A stretch of DNA of 64,000 nucleotides from Austropuccinia psidii (lineage: Eukaryota; Basidiomycota; Pucciniomycetes; Pucciniales; Sphaerophragmiaceae): NCBI GenBank assembly GCA_023105745.1, contig JALGQZ010000014.1:8241888-8305887 (forward strand). The letters run 5' to 3'. Of this stretch, positions 11,795-23,489 are shown in pieces. Under the pieces are notes generated by a model. The model was not told the origin of the DNA. It did not search any database and was given only the letters and a program-made list of their open reading frames with translations. The position numbers were made by a program, and so were the translations under genes. Each line of letters opens with the position of its first letter. Positions within the stretch are counted from its first letter, which is position 1.

Positions 11795-13852
11795 AGGAGG
11801 CCAGATTAAAATATCAGAAATTATTTCTGATATTTTTGATTCTATTCCAGAATTGTATGAAGCTATAACTGACGTAAAAAGTCATCTTTCTGATACAAAT
11901 GCATCAATTTGTGACAATCTTAAAAAACATAACTTGAGTCTGAGGCAAATGGATGAAACACTTAAATGTTTTGAAAAAGTTTTAAGAACAATCAAAACTT
12001 CCAATAATGATAATTCTTTTGGCAATAAGATAAATGAACAATCTGCCATTATTAAGGAATTGACATACAAATATTCTAAATTCAATATTGATGACATGAT
12101 TGAAACAAGAATAAAACAAGCCATAAATAATATCAAAGAGGATAATAAGAAAGCTCTTGATGATATTTCAAAATCATTTACTGAAGTAAAGACACATATA
12201 ATTTCCTTGAAAAAGAGTTTTGATACCTCAAAAGGGGAAATATCAAAATTAACAATAAAGTTGAATGAAGTTATATCTGATAATACAAAACAAACAGAAT
12301 TGTGGAAGGAGCTGACATATAAAGAGGATGATCATAAAAAGAATGTCATAACCTCTATACAAAGCTTACAACATGAAGTAAGAAATTCAAAAAGGTGTAA
12401 CAATAGTAAAATGAATGATATTGAACAACTACTAAACACCTTACCAAGAATGTCTACACCTCTGAATCAAAATGAGGGTACAGGAATTCCCTATCCACAG
12501 GTATTGGATATTGAAGATTCTCAATTAAAAAATGAATTCTCTACTTCTTTTCATAACTTGGAACCAACAATGGGCCAAGAACTCTTGAAACAAGTTCCAA
12601 AACTTAAGGAATGGCCTCACTTCAGTGGTGAAGGAGAATATGACCATATGGAATTCATCAGAGGTATTGACATGATAAAAGAAGACTTTGAATTACCAAA
12701 AAGATTGGTAAAAGCCAGGTTAAAACCTTATTTACCAAATAAGCTCACAGATGATATATCAAACTGAGACACGCACATGGACACCAAAGTTGGACTTGGT
12801 GCAAAACCCAAATTATCAACAAATGGGCCAATGATTCTTGGAGCTTTAAAGTGGAAACTGCCTCTGAATCTTCCAAATTTAATGCTGATAAAGACAAAGC
12901 TTTACCATGGTTTTGCCAAAAAAAGACAGATTAACAGCATTATATCCTGACATGTCAGAATTTATCATCCATAGAAGGATTCTGAGACAATGTGGAGGTG
13001 ACTTAGAGCATGCTGTAAAAAGAAGGACTACTGAACAATCTTCAGCAGAAGATATTATTAATATACTAGAAGAAGTAACCACCAGAACCAAAATTGGTTC
13101 TAGTAGGGTGAATCTCAAAACAATGCTCAATACACCTTGGAAAGATTCTGTGGACAAAAACCCCAAAGAAAATTATAATAATATTGAGTATAAATCTGCA
13201 GATACAGTCAGAAAGTTCCATATTTGCCAAAGCACCACCCATTTAGCCAATAAATGTCCAAAAAGGGGGAAAATCCATGAAATTAATATTGAAAAGGAAC
13301 CTTATGTTGAAAAAGATGACATAATTGAAGACAATTCAGATGATACGTAATCAATATTCTCTGAATCTTCAAAATATATAGAAAATATAAATGCCACTTT
13401 TGACATCATGGAATCTTATTCCCACTTGCCACAATTGAGCAATAGTCAACTTGATTTATCAAAAGTTCAAGATGCACAACTTATGAAAACAAAACCAAAC
13501 AGGGGGAAAGGTTATACAGCTGGTAGCTCCTGTATAACAGAAGTAGTGTTTGACAACAAGCCCACCAAAATTTTGCTTGACCCAGGAGCCTTCTGCTCTT
13601 GTGTTGGAAAATCTTTTCTTAAGACTTGTGTACCAAATTTTAAAGACCAATTGTTACCAATTGATGGTATAAAATTCAATAGTGCAAGTAATCCAATGAA
13701 AGCATTAGGAATTTTTGAGACCAATGTAATATTCCCACACATTAATGGGAATTTAAGAATTACAGTTGAATTTGTCGTTATGGTAATTGCTCTAGCGCCC
13801 ATTTTATATTGGGAAATGACTATTTAATCATTTATGGGATAGATTTACATAA
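11795..13852 (+). pseudogene. gag 3' part and protease of Gyp1
   Basis: The block 11853-12767 matches the coiled, Lys/Asn/Glu-rich Gag middle of Gyp2 ([20 protein letters not shown] region). After a frameshift near 12760, 12907-13350 continues Gag with the zinc-knuckle remnant [13 protein letters not shown], in which the first cysteine is Phe. A TAA at 13348-13350 breaks the frame, and 13408-13827 carries the aspartic protease with [10 protein letters not shown]. The frame shifts again near 13780, and Plv2 is inserted at 13853. Confidence 0.85.
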
Positions 13853-13899
13853 CACCAGGGCGAATCTTGTGTCAATCCTCGGCGATTGACTTCACGTCA
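13853..13899 (+). repeat. Left terminal inverted repeat of Plv2
   Basis: It starts CACCAGGGCGAATCT and ends ACTTCACGTCA. Paired with 34126-34172, 43 of 47 bases agree. Three mismatches fall in TTGTGTC (left) against TCGCATC (right), explained if both derive from TCGCGTC by CpG deamination on different strands. Confidence 0.92.
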
Positions 13900-13960
13900 A
13901 GCAGGATAAAAGTTGAGCTCACGTCAAGCAAAAATCAAGCGAACGTCAAGCACACGTCCT
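13894..13960 (+). repeat. Subterminal ACGTCAAGC repeats of Plv2
   Basis: The nonamer ACGTCAAGC occurs at 13894, 13921 and 13943, with a further CACGTCC at 13953. The opposite end has related GACGT/ACGTCA units near 34027-34055. Subterminal repeats of this kind serve as transposase binding sites in CACTA elements; that function here is inferred. Confidence 0.6.
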
Positions 13961-14229
13961 ACTCTTGTCTTACACCAAATCCTGTGACATCCACCAATAT
14001 TGGTTCCCCTGTGCCTTCAACTCAGATTCCTCACCACCTGATCATCCCGCAACCGTCCGATGGTTGGTAAAAATTACACAAGACCCGCCTGTTTGCACAA
14101 ATACACATCAAAGATGTCCTTCAGCCAGCCTTGATGTAGGTGGGGGGTTTGACTTCACCAGGTCCTCCATGAAAGGACTCCCCCTGAGCGGGATTGTCGT
14201 TTTGCAGATGACACAAGTAGAGTCTGCCG

Positions 14230-14310
14230 CACAATACCGCGGGTGTGGATGTGCTTGCGTGTGCATTGGCGTGTGCGGGTGCGGGTGCATGTGCATTGGC
14301 ATGTGCGCAA
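14230..14310. repeat. GT-rich low-complexity tract
   Basis: Alternating GTG/GCG units (gtgtgcgggtgcgggtgcatg style) make up this stretch. They generate a Cys/Gly-rich reading frame (13965-14435) that I do not regard as a gene. Confidence 0.6.
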
Positions 14311-14566
14311 GGGCCGCTTCCCCTTCCAACATGATGATGGTGCAGTTAGAAATTTTGGATGCTGTGAAAGGTGAGTGTGTGGGTCATTTGATCATTGAAA
14401 TTGCTTTATTCACACTGTACCTAATGTCAAAATAGTAAGTTCTTTGTGGCAATGTGAAATAATGGGCTTTGCCTGTCACAATGGCATGTCTCTGTCACTA
14501 AATTTTGAGGCAGTTATTTCACTAGCAAAATTGCTAATGAATCTGAGAGATTTGCATTTCTGTAGA

Positions 14567-17500
14567 CTAAATTTCATGAAATAACGGCTTTATCATTACA
14601 AGCAGTCCACATGACAGAACTTTGTTATCATACAATCCACAGTTACCTTCTATTTCTTCTTCAGATATAATCAAGTGTCCATCATCAAAACCAACAGCTT
14701 TATAAATATTCAGATGCGGCCAATCTGGTAAGAAATTCACATCAATCTTCAAAGTTTTTAAGATCAGAAAGTTATTGTTCAGTATGCTAGATGGCTCAGA
14801 GACTTTTAAAATGCTATTAATAATACCAAATTGTTGTGAGTTGCCCCTCAGAAAACATATCACACTGTTGCTGACATTTTTGGATTCAGTTGAAAATATA
14901 TTGTTCCCAATATTAATGTTTGAAACTGGAAAATACCAAGGTGAGACAATCCTTGAAGTGGGAGGACTTGTGGATTGCACGGTAGTGTCTAAGCTGATCC
15001 AATCAACTATTTCCCTTGTTGCATGAAAATTCTGTAAGTACTCAACCAGGCAATCATAATTTTCTTGGTCATGGCGGGATGGTTTGTTATATTTATGGTC
15101 ATTTAACAGGGCAGGTGGCTGTGATTCGAAAAGCTGTTTTATTTCACATGGCACGGATGGGGATTTCAGGAGAACGGAAAGGTTGGAACATCAACAGATA
15201 TGTTGAAGTAAGGTTTTATCTATATCATCTATTCAGAGTTGCAAGAAGTTAATCTTATTCAGTTCAGGTGTTTAATCAATGTGAATATATTGATCTTATT
15301 AATTGACTTACATATTTTGTTATTTGTTGGCATTTTTGCAAATACTCCAATCAAGCTCTCATAACCCCATGTGGCTGAGGCTTGTGCTGGGCCCCAACAT
15401 TGGAAGAGTTCAGGAATATGATCAGCAAAATGATGATTTGGTTTACTTTTCTGTTTTGGGAACACGAGTTGATTGAAAAGGCGGAATTTTTTCCAATGTT
15501 CAGCAAATGCAGTCGCATCTCCTATTGAAACAGTCCAACTTGTGGCAATGTTGATAGCACTAATCAAATGGAATGTATTCTTGGTTAGTTCATTTGCAAG
15601 CTCTTCTGACTGACCCATTTTTCTTTGAATGTTCGCGGATTGGTGTACATCTAATGACATCTGTTGACTGAGCATTAAAAATGGAATATAGACCTTATAT
15701 AAGAGAGCCCATTCAGCGGCTTTTAAGCTACCATGAGAGAGGGAACCCATGTTGCAAGGTACTCTTGTCCATGCTGAGGGAATTATTGTCTCAGATATGA
15801 TTTGTTGGAGATGCTCCAGAGCCTCACCCTTGATCTCGTGATCACTCAGTGCAGTGATATCCAATTCAGAGGGGATTTCAGAAGTGGGGATGTAATTGGC
15901 ATCAAATGAAGGAATCTCCACAGAACCACTAGATGGATGTTCTGTGTGAGGGGTGGGCATTGGGAAGTAGTTTTTTCGGGTGGAAGTAGTGGGGAGTGGC
16001 TCATTTATTATTTTTGCTGCGTCTCTTCTCAGGGAGCGGGCCTCTCTCAACGTGATTTTATCAAGAGAGCTGTTGGAGGTCATGGAATCTGAGTCTGAAC
16101 TGTTGGTGTCATTGGATTTCCTGCGGGACCTGAGGTAAATTTTTGATTTGGACTCTGGAATGCACAATTTGAAAGTTGCATAATCCTTCAAAATTCCAAG
16201 TATTAAATTATGCATTATGTCAAGATTAAACATTCTGGTTGCATCCCAATACGGAAGGTCTTCTCAAATGGAATATCGCACTTCATACTCAGAGAAAATT
16301 GCTTGTCTTTGTTGTGGGGTTGCCCGAAGCCATTTGGCAATGGTTGATTTATGATTTTGATATGAGCGTGTGTAGTGAAATTGAGGACCAATTTCTTCAA
16401 TTTGAGCTTTGTGAATGGTGCAAAAATTACAAAAGTGGTTGCCTGAATGGGAAATAAATCCAGTAAGCTTGCGCATGGCAACCACATCCGCAATGGCTGT
16501 GAGAATGGCAACACGGATAAAGGATCCTGAAGGACCTGTTGAGGTGGGTGAAAAATGGTAACCTTGCCATAGCTCTTTGAGCTCGTTGATGAGTGGCATT
16601 AATAAATAATTCAATTGAAGGGAAGTTGGCTCCTTTGGACCAGGTATGATTCCTGCAACATAGACATTCTCTGGCTTCAATCTATCACTTGGGGGGAGAT
16701 TAAGACAAATAAGCATAATAGGTCCAATGCTGTCCAACCGGGTGGACTTTCCATGTGCATTAAACCAGTCCACATAAATGGAGAAGGCCAATGCACCAGG
16801 AATGGACATGAATGGGGGGTCATGGATATTTCTAGTGCCAGTGAAGCGTCTCCAGACCAATCCATCCCAGACGTCACGTTTTGGGGAATCTTCGGGAGTT
16901 TGGGATTGTTGATGTTGATGCAGAATGTCCATAATTCTAGCCTGCTGGAGAAATCTGGCAAGCCAATTTTTGAATGGTTGATAAATGAAATGTTTTGTTG
17001 GTATAAATTTTTGCTTCATGTTGGTTGTGTTTTGGGTGCGGGGTTCAAATGAAGAGATGAATTTGCCTAATGATTGTGTGCAAGGGGGATCATGATCATT
17101 TGGGTCATTATGGCGTTGACAGTGGGGTTGGTCAGTTGTGACTGATTCAGTAAGGCCATTAAAAGAGAAACATTGAGGACAACATATATAGTTTTGAATG
17201 ACTGGCTCCAATTGGAGATGTTCAAATATGGTACTCAGATCTTGAGGTATATGGAATGCAGGAATGGGGGGACCACCGGAGCTTGAGATGCTGGACTTGA
17301 TTGGCAGGTTTAGGGAGGGGTTGAGAATGCGTGAAGCCCTGCGGGGTATATTATACCTTAATGATAGAATGGCAGATATTACCATTCCAAGGTCTTGTGG
17401 AGGAAGGGTTTGACTGCTGCTGTATGGTTTCTGTGCAATTGAATTGAGACCCGGTGCTGTGGAGAAGGTGCTTTGGGTCAATGGTGAATAATCAGCTGGG

Positions 17501-17727
17501 AATATTTGATCCAAAAGAAGTTGTGGGTACTCAGATCCTGATGCAGAAGTAGGGATGTTTGGAAGAGATTTGGGTGCAATGGTTGATTTGAGCTTTTTAA
17601 TGTGCTGTTTATATTGGAAAGGTGTGAAGGCAACTCCAGGCCTATCACCCTCAGGGGAAGAGTGTGTTTGAGTTGAGCAGTGTTGAAACATGCATATACG
17701 CATTGAGGAATAGCAGTGGGTTGTCAT
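14567..17727 (-). pseudogene. Plavaka/Tnp2-like transposase of Plv2, one in-frame TGA
   Basis: The predicted DDE transposase cuts and pastes the element. The frame opens at 17727, and its N-terminus has a Cys-containing segment (CMFQHCSTQTH). D320 in IYVDWFNAHG, the conserved LNLPP...PENVYVAGIIPGPKEP block, D414 in AIADVVAMRKLTGF, the HSGNHFCNFC zinc-type motif (427-436) and D503 in FNLDIMHN fit the Plavaka/Transposase_21 layout; the catalytic assignment is inferred. Codon 488 is TGA (16264-16266), yet the same frame continues to 15259, so a single nonsense change separates two halves. A further exon lies at 15154-14567 (ICFLRGNSQQFG, CGLLVMIKP). A GTAAGT donor sits near 15313, but the joining acceptor was not resolved. 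Confidence 0.85.
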
Positions 17728-18688
17728 TATTGCAGGAATTGGGAGTACGGTTGATTTGTGTATAGATATCTATGGCTGATGTGAAAGTGTTTAGGAGTGT
17801 TATTAATTGGAAAAGAAATTGAGTGATTCTTTATGAAGGGGGAGATGATTTGAGCCATCTGAGAATCTTATCCCATTTGCAATGGTGCGTGAGCTGCAGC
17901 TGATAAAGTGTAACATGTCTCATCTGGATGGCAGAATTGGTTACCAGTTTAGTTGGGTCAAATGCCATGCTGCTCAATGCTCATACATATTCTATTTTAT
18001 TTACACATGGGGATACTGCGGTTTTGACCCTTGAGGGGTGTTCCAATAGGGATGTGTCATAATTGATTTGAGGGGATTGACATTCAAACCATGTACGCTG
18101 GCACTCCATCGTACATGGCTTAAGCCTTATTACAGACATAACGATATAACTCTATTACATAAGGGGTTGGAGTGCAGCTAAAGTCTTGGTATTTGGTTTG
18201 AGTGCAGCAGGCTTTTAATTGGTTGGAATGTGATTTGGATTGTCTTGCCTTTCTTGAAAAGGTGATGTCTCTTTTGTGGGTAAATCCTTCATGAATATAC
18301 CCCTTTACAGATGTACAATGCTGTGGAATTTGAATGCATATATTGGCAGTTTGGATAATTCACAAAATGTGACAATGGGGAGGCGGAAATGTTAGCAAAT
18401 ATGATTACTTATGGATGATGGGTCCCCGTTGAGATCAAGGAAATATTACATTATATGGTGGTAGGCCGTGCCGGGCGGTTTCTGATAGAAGCAGAGGAGC
18501 TCAAGAGGAGGCAGGGAGGATTCTCCTAAAAAGAGGCTTATTGGACTTTCACGCAACACTTAGTTCCAACTATTCATAGAATTTCTCTATTCTAAATTTG
18601 AAAAGATTTCATCTCATATCACTCTATTTTATCATAATACTGAGGTGTTTTATCTAGTTAAAAATATTACTGCACTTTTTTGGCCCTT
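17728..18688. other. Divergent intergenic region between transposase and unknown protein 1
   Basis: This is about 960 bases between two outward-reading genes, presumably a two-way promoter. It contains the hairpin at 18089-18118. I saw no convincing TATA box and no coding signal. Confidence 0.5.
18089..18118. repeat. Palindrome, copy 1 of the TGTACG...CGTACA family
   Basis: Arms CCATGTACG and CGTACATGG are perfectly complementary, with TGG/CCA extending the stem inside after one mismatch. Related palindromes lie at 28514, 30426 and 33303, all inside Plv2. Confidence 0.7.
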
Positions 18689-20750
18689 ATGTCATCTTTC
18701 AAGTCACATAAATCCCGTTCAGGTTCTGTTCATGACTCAAATAGTGAATCTAGCATAGAATATCTTCAAACACAGTCACCATTGAGTCCCAACATTCCTC
18801 TCACAACCCCTATCGCATCCTCAATGAATGTAACAGGTCTTAACATTGATGTGGGCAATCCAAAGGCTCCAACTTCAAGCACTTGGTCGATCCCAAATAT
18901 TTCTGTCACTCCAATTCCCCCAAATCCCACTAATACACAAACACATGTGTCTCACGGGCCAGAAGGCACACCTCAAATCTCATCACACGCTAATCCCCAA
19001 TCAAAATTTCCATGTGAGTTCCTCCTTAATCCCGGTCAGAATCCAGTCGCATCCCAGGATCCCTTTGGCCAAAGTAAACAGCCAACCCTCAATATTACAT
19101 CAGGATCTCAGGTTCATGTGGGTGATGAAAGGCGCGTGGATGGGGGGCGACGAAAAAGACCATTGGAGAATGTAACTTGGAGTGGTCTGTCCGAGGGAAA
19201 TCCAGGATTGACGCTTCATCAAAGTAAGTCATTTTAATTTTGGAGTATAACCTTTTTCACAATGTGAAAGGTTTGTTTCATGGGTTAGATATGGCACCTA
19301 AAGGCAAGTCAGTCCGATCTCAGGAGCCAATTGAAGATTGTGAGTATGACCAGTCTTCATTAATTTTTTGATGTGTTAACTGATGATGTGCATGGCAGGT
19401 GATGAACTTTATGCATCTTCACCTCTGGTCCATAAAGAGAAAGTCACTGGATGTCATCATCCATATGCCTCCAAAACAAGAACAGCTCATGCCAGTTCAT
19501 CAAGAGAAAAAATGGTGGATGATGAGGATGAGAACATGTCTCCGACTCAAATGGAAACAAATGATGAATCAAGGAGGGACAATTTCACGGCGCATGAGCA
19601 TGGCACTCAGTCAAATAATGAGTTCACCCATCCTCAAATGCCCCTTTCCCAGAGTATGCTTGAACAATCCGAGGTCAGACAGCAAAGGAACCAGGCTCGT
19701 AAAGCTCACAATGTGGCAAAACGTGCAAGCCAGAAGGAGCAACAAAAATGGCTCAAAGCAGAACTTCCAGAGAATGTCCATGGAATGCAATCAGCAGTAC
19801 ATGCACATTGCCTGTTCCTACTCAAAGTTAGGGATAAGTATTTTTCCTCACTACCAGCACCACCAAGCACAGAAGAGCGTGAAATTGCAATTCAAGTGGC
19901 TGGTCATCTCGGATATGTCCCCAAGGATGTTTTCAATGAGCCATCAGCACAGGTTCAGTCTCAGGGTTTCCAAAGCTACTGCAAAAATGAGCTCCACAAG
20001 CTAGGACTAAAGCAATTCACTTGGGACTGGGAGAGCTCATGGCAACATCCGTTCAATGAGCTGATGTCTATGGTGTTTTACCGTACATTACGTCTTGCAC
20101 TGGTCAGCACCGAGTATCATCATTACTGTTGGAACAAGGATCATAATAACTATGAGGTCGTGGCGGCTTTAATGGAGCAATATTTCACTTGTTTGAAAAG
20201 AGAATGGAAGTCTATTCAAAAGGATGCCGAGTATTTGGTTAAAAAGAAGGAGAATCAAAAGCTTGGGAAGATTTGTCAAAGGGTTAGTTAATGTATATGT
20301 TCTTCTTTGTGAGCAAAGACTGATAATGATCTACTTGATTATGTGCAGACCTGTGAGCACCGTCGTGAATGGTGTGATACGGCTAAATTTCCCATTCTAG
20401 CATCACAATTCAATGACCCTCGAGTATGTTCAGATACTGAGGAGGTACTGGAAAATGGCCGTCAAGTTTACCGCAAAGTGGGATTACGCTGGCGCTCCCA
20501 GTTATTTAATGAATTGGTATTAAAAATGCATCGAGACATAGAGTTTTGTAATTGCATTAAAAAAAAGGGTAAAAAAGCTATTGATAGATTGCCAGAATTA
20601 CAATCGACAGATGATGGTGATATTCCGGAAGGCTTATCATTTCAGGTATTTGATCAAGATTGGCTCAAAGGCTGTAGTAAGATGCAGACTAGCGCCCTCA
20701 AGATACTTGACATGCCAGTTATTAGGCAGAATGGTGATGCTCTGCAATAA
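18689..20750 (+). CDS. Plv2 unknown protein 1 (four exons, intact)
   Basis: I do not recognise the family. Exons 18689-19223, 19289-19339, 19399-20282 and 20349-20750 join with GT/AG introns of 65, 59 and 66 bases. The phases agree and the total is an exact multiple of three, giving 623 residues without a stop. The first 180 residues are Ser/Pro/Thr-rich and probably disordered. The middle is charged (about residues 200-300, with QRNQARKAHNVAKRASQKEQ). The C-terminal half is folded-looking, with conserved Trp/Cys residues (FTWDWESSW, TCEHRREWCD, VYRKVGLRWRS). A decayed copy of the last exon exists in Plv1 (50012-50403), so the gene belongs to the family. It is the only one of the six Plv2 genes with no lesion. 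Confidence 0.75.
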
Positions 20751-21055
20751 CTTAGTAATATAAATGTATAGCACCGTTACAAATTAACATTTTGTAAATT
20801 ATTTGTGCAGGTGTAATACAATCTGAGTATTATTTCTTAAAGATGCAACAACTTGCTAAATATGTCAGAATATAGACAATATGAATTGGAATGTATCACC
20901 GTCTCCCTTAGAAATAAGACTCTATTGCTCATTTTCATTGAGGAAATATTGAAGGAGTTCAATCCAGCTCATGGTGTTCATAATTGTGGACCTATGCCAG
21001 GGTGAACAAGAGTTATCAACTTGGTCAAACACAAATCATATAATATCAGTAAGGC
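20751..21055. other. Convergent 3' region of unknown protein 1 and helicase
   Basis: These 305 bases lie between two facing genes. The same arrangement is present in Plv1 (49737-50011). Nothing else is recognisable. Confidence 0.5.
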
Positions 21056-23489
21056 TCACGCAGTTAATGAATTTTTCTTTTCTTGGACCTATTGGTGTTT
21101 GGAAAATAGCATTTCCATAAGGAAGGATTTTAGAATAGCAATACAATTAGGCTCAATGATGATCTTGAAAGGTACCTTCCGCATGTTGACCTCAACTGAA
21201 TGAGGAGTGATATAGTGGATGACCTTTACAGGTTGTTGTTGGCCAATACGATGGAGTCAATCAACAGCCTGAGCCTCAATGGCTGGGTTCCAATTGGGCT
21301 CCTGGAAATGTGGATGTCAGGGGCCGCAAATCAGGGCAGAATTTTGGGGGTCCCCTCACCATTAAATAGACCGTATTAGCACAAGTTATATTGAGGCCAG
21401 TTCCAGCTGCGGCAATGGATGCAATCAGTACTTCACATTCAGGATTATTGAAGAAATTCTCCAGTGCCTTCTCCTGTGCTTGTGCTGTAATTGTTCCATC
21501 AATTCGTGCTGAAAGGATAGAGTGATGGGCAAGTGCAATACCAATTCTACAATATGAAAAAGTCAGATGGATTCAATTGGTAATGGATGCATATTAGAAA
21601 CAGCGCACAAATCTAGAAATTGGGTCCATTGGGTATAAACCACCAATTTGGTTGGACCACACCTTGTTTGTTTGTTCTTCATTAAGCTTTGGAGGAGGTG
21701 TGCAATTTTACTACTCATCATGCATGTTTCCACATCCACAATAGTTCGTGTGATTGTTGGTGAGTTATCCTGAGTGCTCCTGCCCTCGGGGTCTTCCAAA
21801 TCCGCCTCCGCAATTGTGTTAAGCATGATGTGATGGTTACAACATATTCGCAGCTTATTAATATTTCTGGAAACTTCTACTGGTCCTTTGATTTTGGATG
21901 ATAGAAATTCTTCATATAATATGGAATATTCTTGCTGCATGGTCGGGTTTAGTGGGAGCAGCTCATAATGATGGCTAATAGTGGGGAGGGATTCGAGATG
22001 TGTGGTTTTGGTGCGGCGCAAACTTAAATGCCGCAATGCCAAATGCACGATATCATTGCAATCTTTGGAAAGACTACTCAGGATGAATGGTGACCAGTTA
22101 TCTTGATTGGCGCTCTGGGGTTGAGTGATGATTGATATTATGCCCAAAAGGTCATAAATGGTGTTGTGAATAGGTGTTCCCGTTAAACATATTCTACGGG
22201 ATGAAAGGAGGCTATTAATGGCACCGTGAGTGGCAGTGTATTGAGAGCAAATATAGCTATAAGATGGGGCAAGGGTTATTGGATATAAAAGGTAATTTGA
22301 ATCATTTAAGATCAGACACTCACTGTGCTTCATCCAAAATTATACAATGCCAATTGATTTGAAAAATGAATGATGTAGAGGTATTGGTTTGCTTAAATTC
22401 TTGGGTGATAGTATTGTAAGAAGTGATGATGATATCATATTTTAAGATATTGTCTTTGGATAATGAGTGACAAGTGGGACCATGGTAGATTTTGGCATGC
22501 AGCGCTCCAGCCCGAGCATGCTTGGTTATTTCTGGTTGCCAGTTGGTAATTAAGCGAGGGGGGCAGATGATCATGGTGGGCGTGGAGAAATGGGGGTTTG
22601 CAATCATCCGCTCCTTGGAGGTACCAATTAGAGCAATGGCCTGAATGGTTTTACCTAATCCCATATCATCCGCGAGCAGTCCTCCAAGAGGGGTATTGGT
22701 CTAAAGGGATTCAAATGAGCTAACAACCTTGTTTCTAATGATGTGCCTGGCATTGAAAGTGGATCCTGGGGGTGAGGTGGCCCAAAGGTTACGGGCTGAT
22801 TGGCCATTGGGGATTTCTCGATCACAGAGAAAAGCTAGTCCGGTCTTTTGATGAGGGAGGAGGGGGGTTTGAATAATGGCATGGGGCGGGGTCATCATGG
22901 GGAGGTCTGATCCACTGGGTAATTGTATCATTTTTTGCTTGGAAATCAATGATGAAACAGCAGGATATGAAGCTGGCGTCAAGTTTGAGACGGGAAATGT
23001 GGGAGTAAAGAGTTGACATTGACTATGAGTATTACAGTCATATTCTTTGGGCATTTTAAGCTTGAAATTTTGTGTTTGAAAGCTTTCCATTATGAATAAA
23101 ATGTTTGGATACCATGTGAAGAACATCAATGCTAGATTGGATTTCTGAGATGAGGAGGGATCATTTGCATCAGTCATAGATACTCCCTCAACAAATAATA
23201 TTTGAGTAGGATTGGATTGGCAATTTTCAATCCATGCCCCACCAGGACCACAGTGCATGAAAGATTTTGGTGCCCCAAGGAATGGTATCAACGTTTTGGA
23301 AAGGGTTCCAGGTAGAGAGCCAATAGCATGCTGGTGATTGGGGAGATAAACAAATATGTTGTGTTGATTGTGCCATATGATAATCCAAGAAGCTAAGTGG
23401 GAATCCTCAGGATTTAAGGCTATATCACTATTTATTTGAATATGAATATTAATCATCCCAATGCAAAATGGTTGTGAAGGGGTTGACAT
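21056..23489 (-). pseudogene. SNF2/RAD5-like helicase of Plv2, two in-frame stops
   Basis: Exons 23489-22324, 22256-21609, 21546-21360, 21301-21176 and 21088-21056 keep phase and sum to 720 codons. Residues 276-281 are MGLGKT (ATP-binding loop), 386-389 DEAH (split by an intron), then RRICLTGTPIHN, then IDGTITAQAQEKALENF and AAAGTGLNITCANTVYLM, and finally EPNWNPAIEAQAVD...LHRIGQ near 668-688. These are SNF2-family motifs I to VI, closest in style to RAD5/RAD16. The first 260 residues are unlike known domains. TAG at codon 263 (22701-22703) and TGA at codon 682 (21257-21259, where SNF2 proteins have Arg) break it. The second intron's donor reads GTGCGC here but GTGAGT in Plv1. The gene shares a promoter region with the Zn2Cys6 gene. 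Confidence 0.85.

Noticed and set aside
13965..14435. 156-codon ORF rich in Cys and Gly at the left end of Plv2
   Set aside because: It is produced by the GT/GC low-complexity tract and subterminal repeats and has no protein-like conservation.
21056..23489. Host RAD5 or RAD16 DNA-repair gene
   Set aside because: It lies between exact transposon ends and has a second copy in Plv1 with the same neighbours, so it is element cargo.
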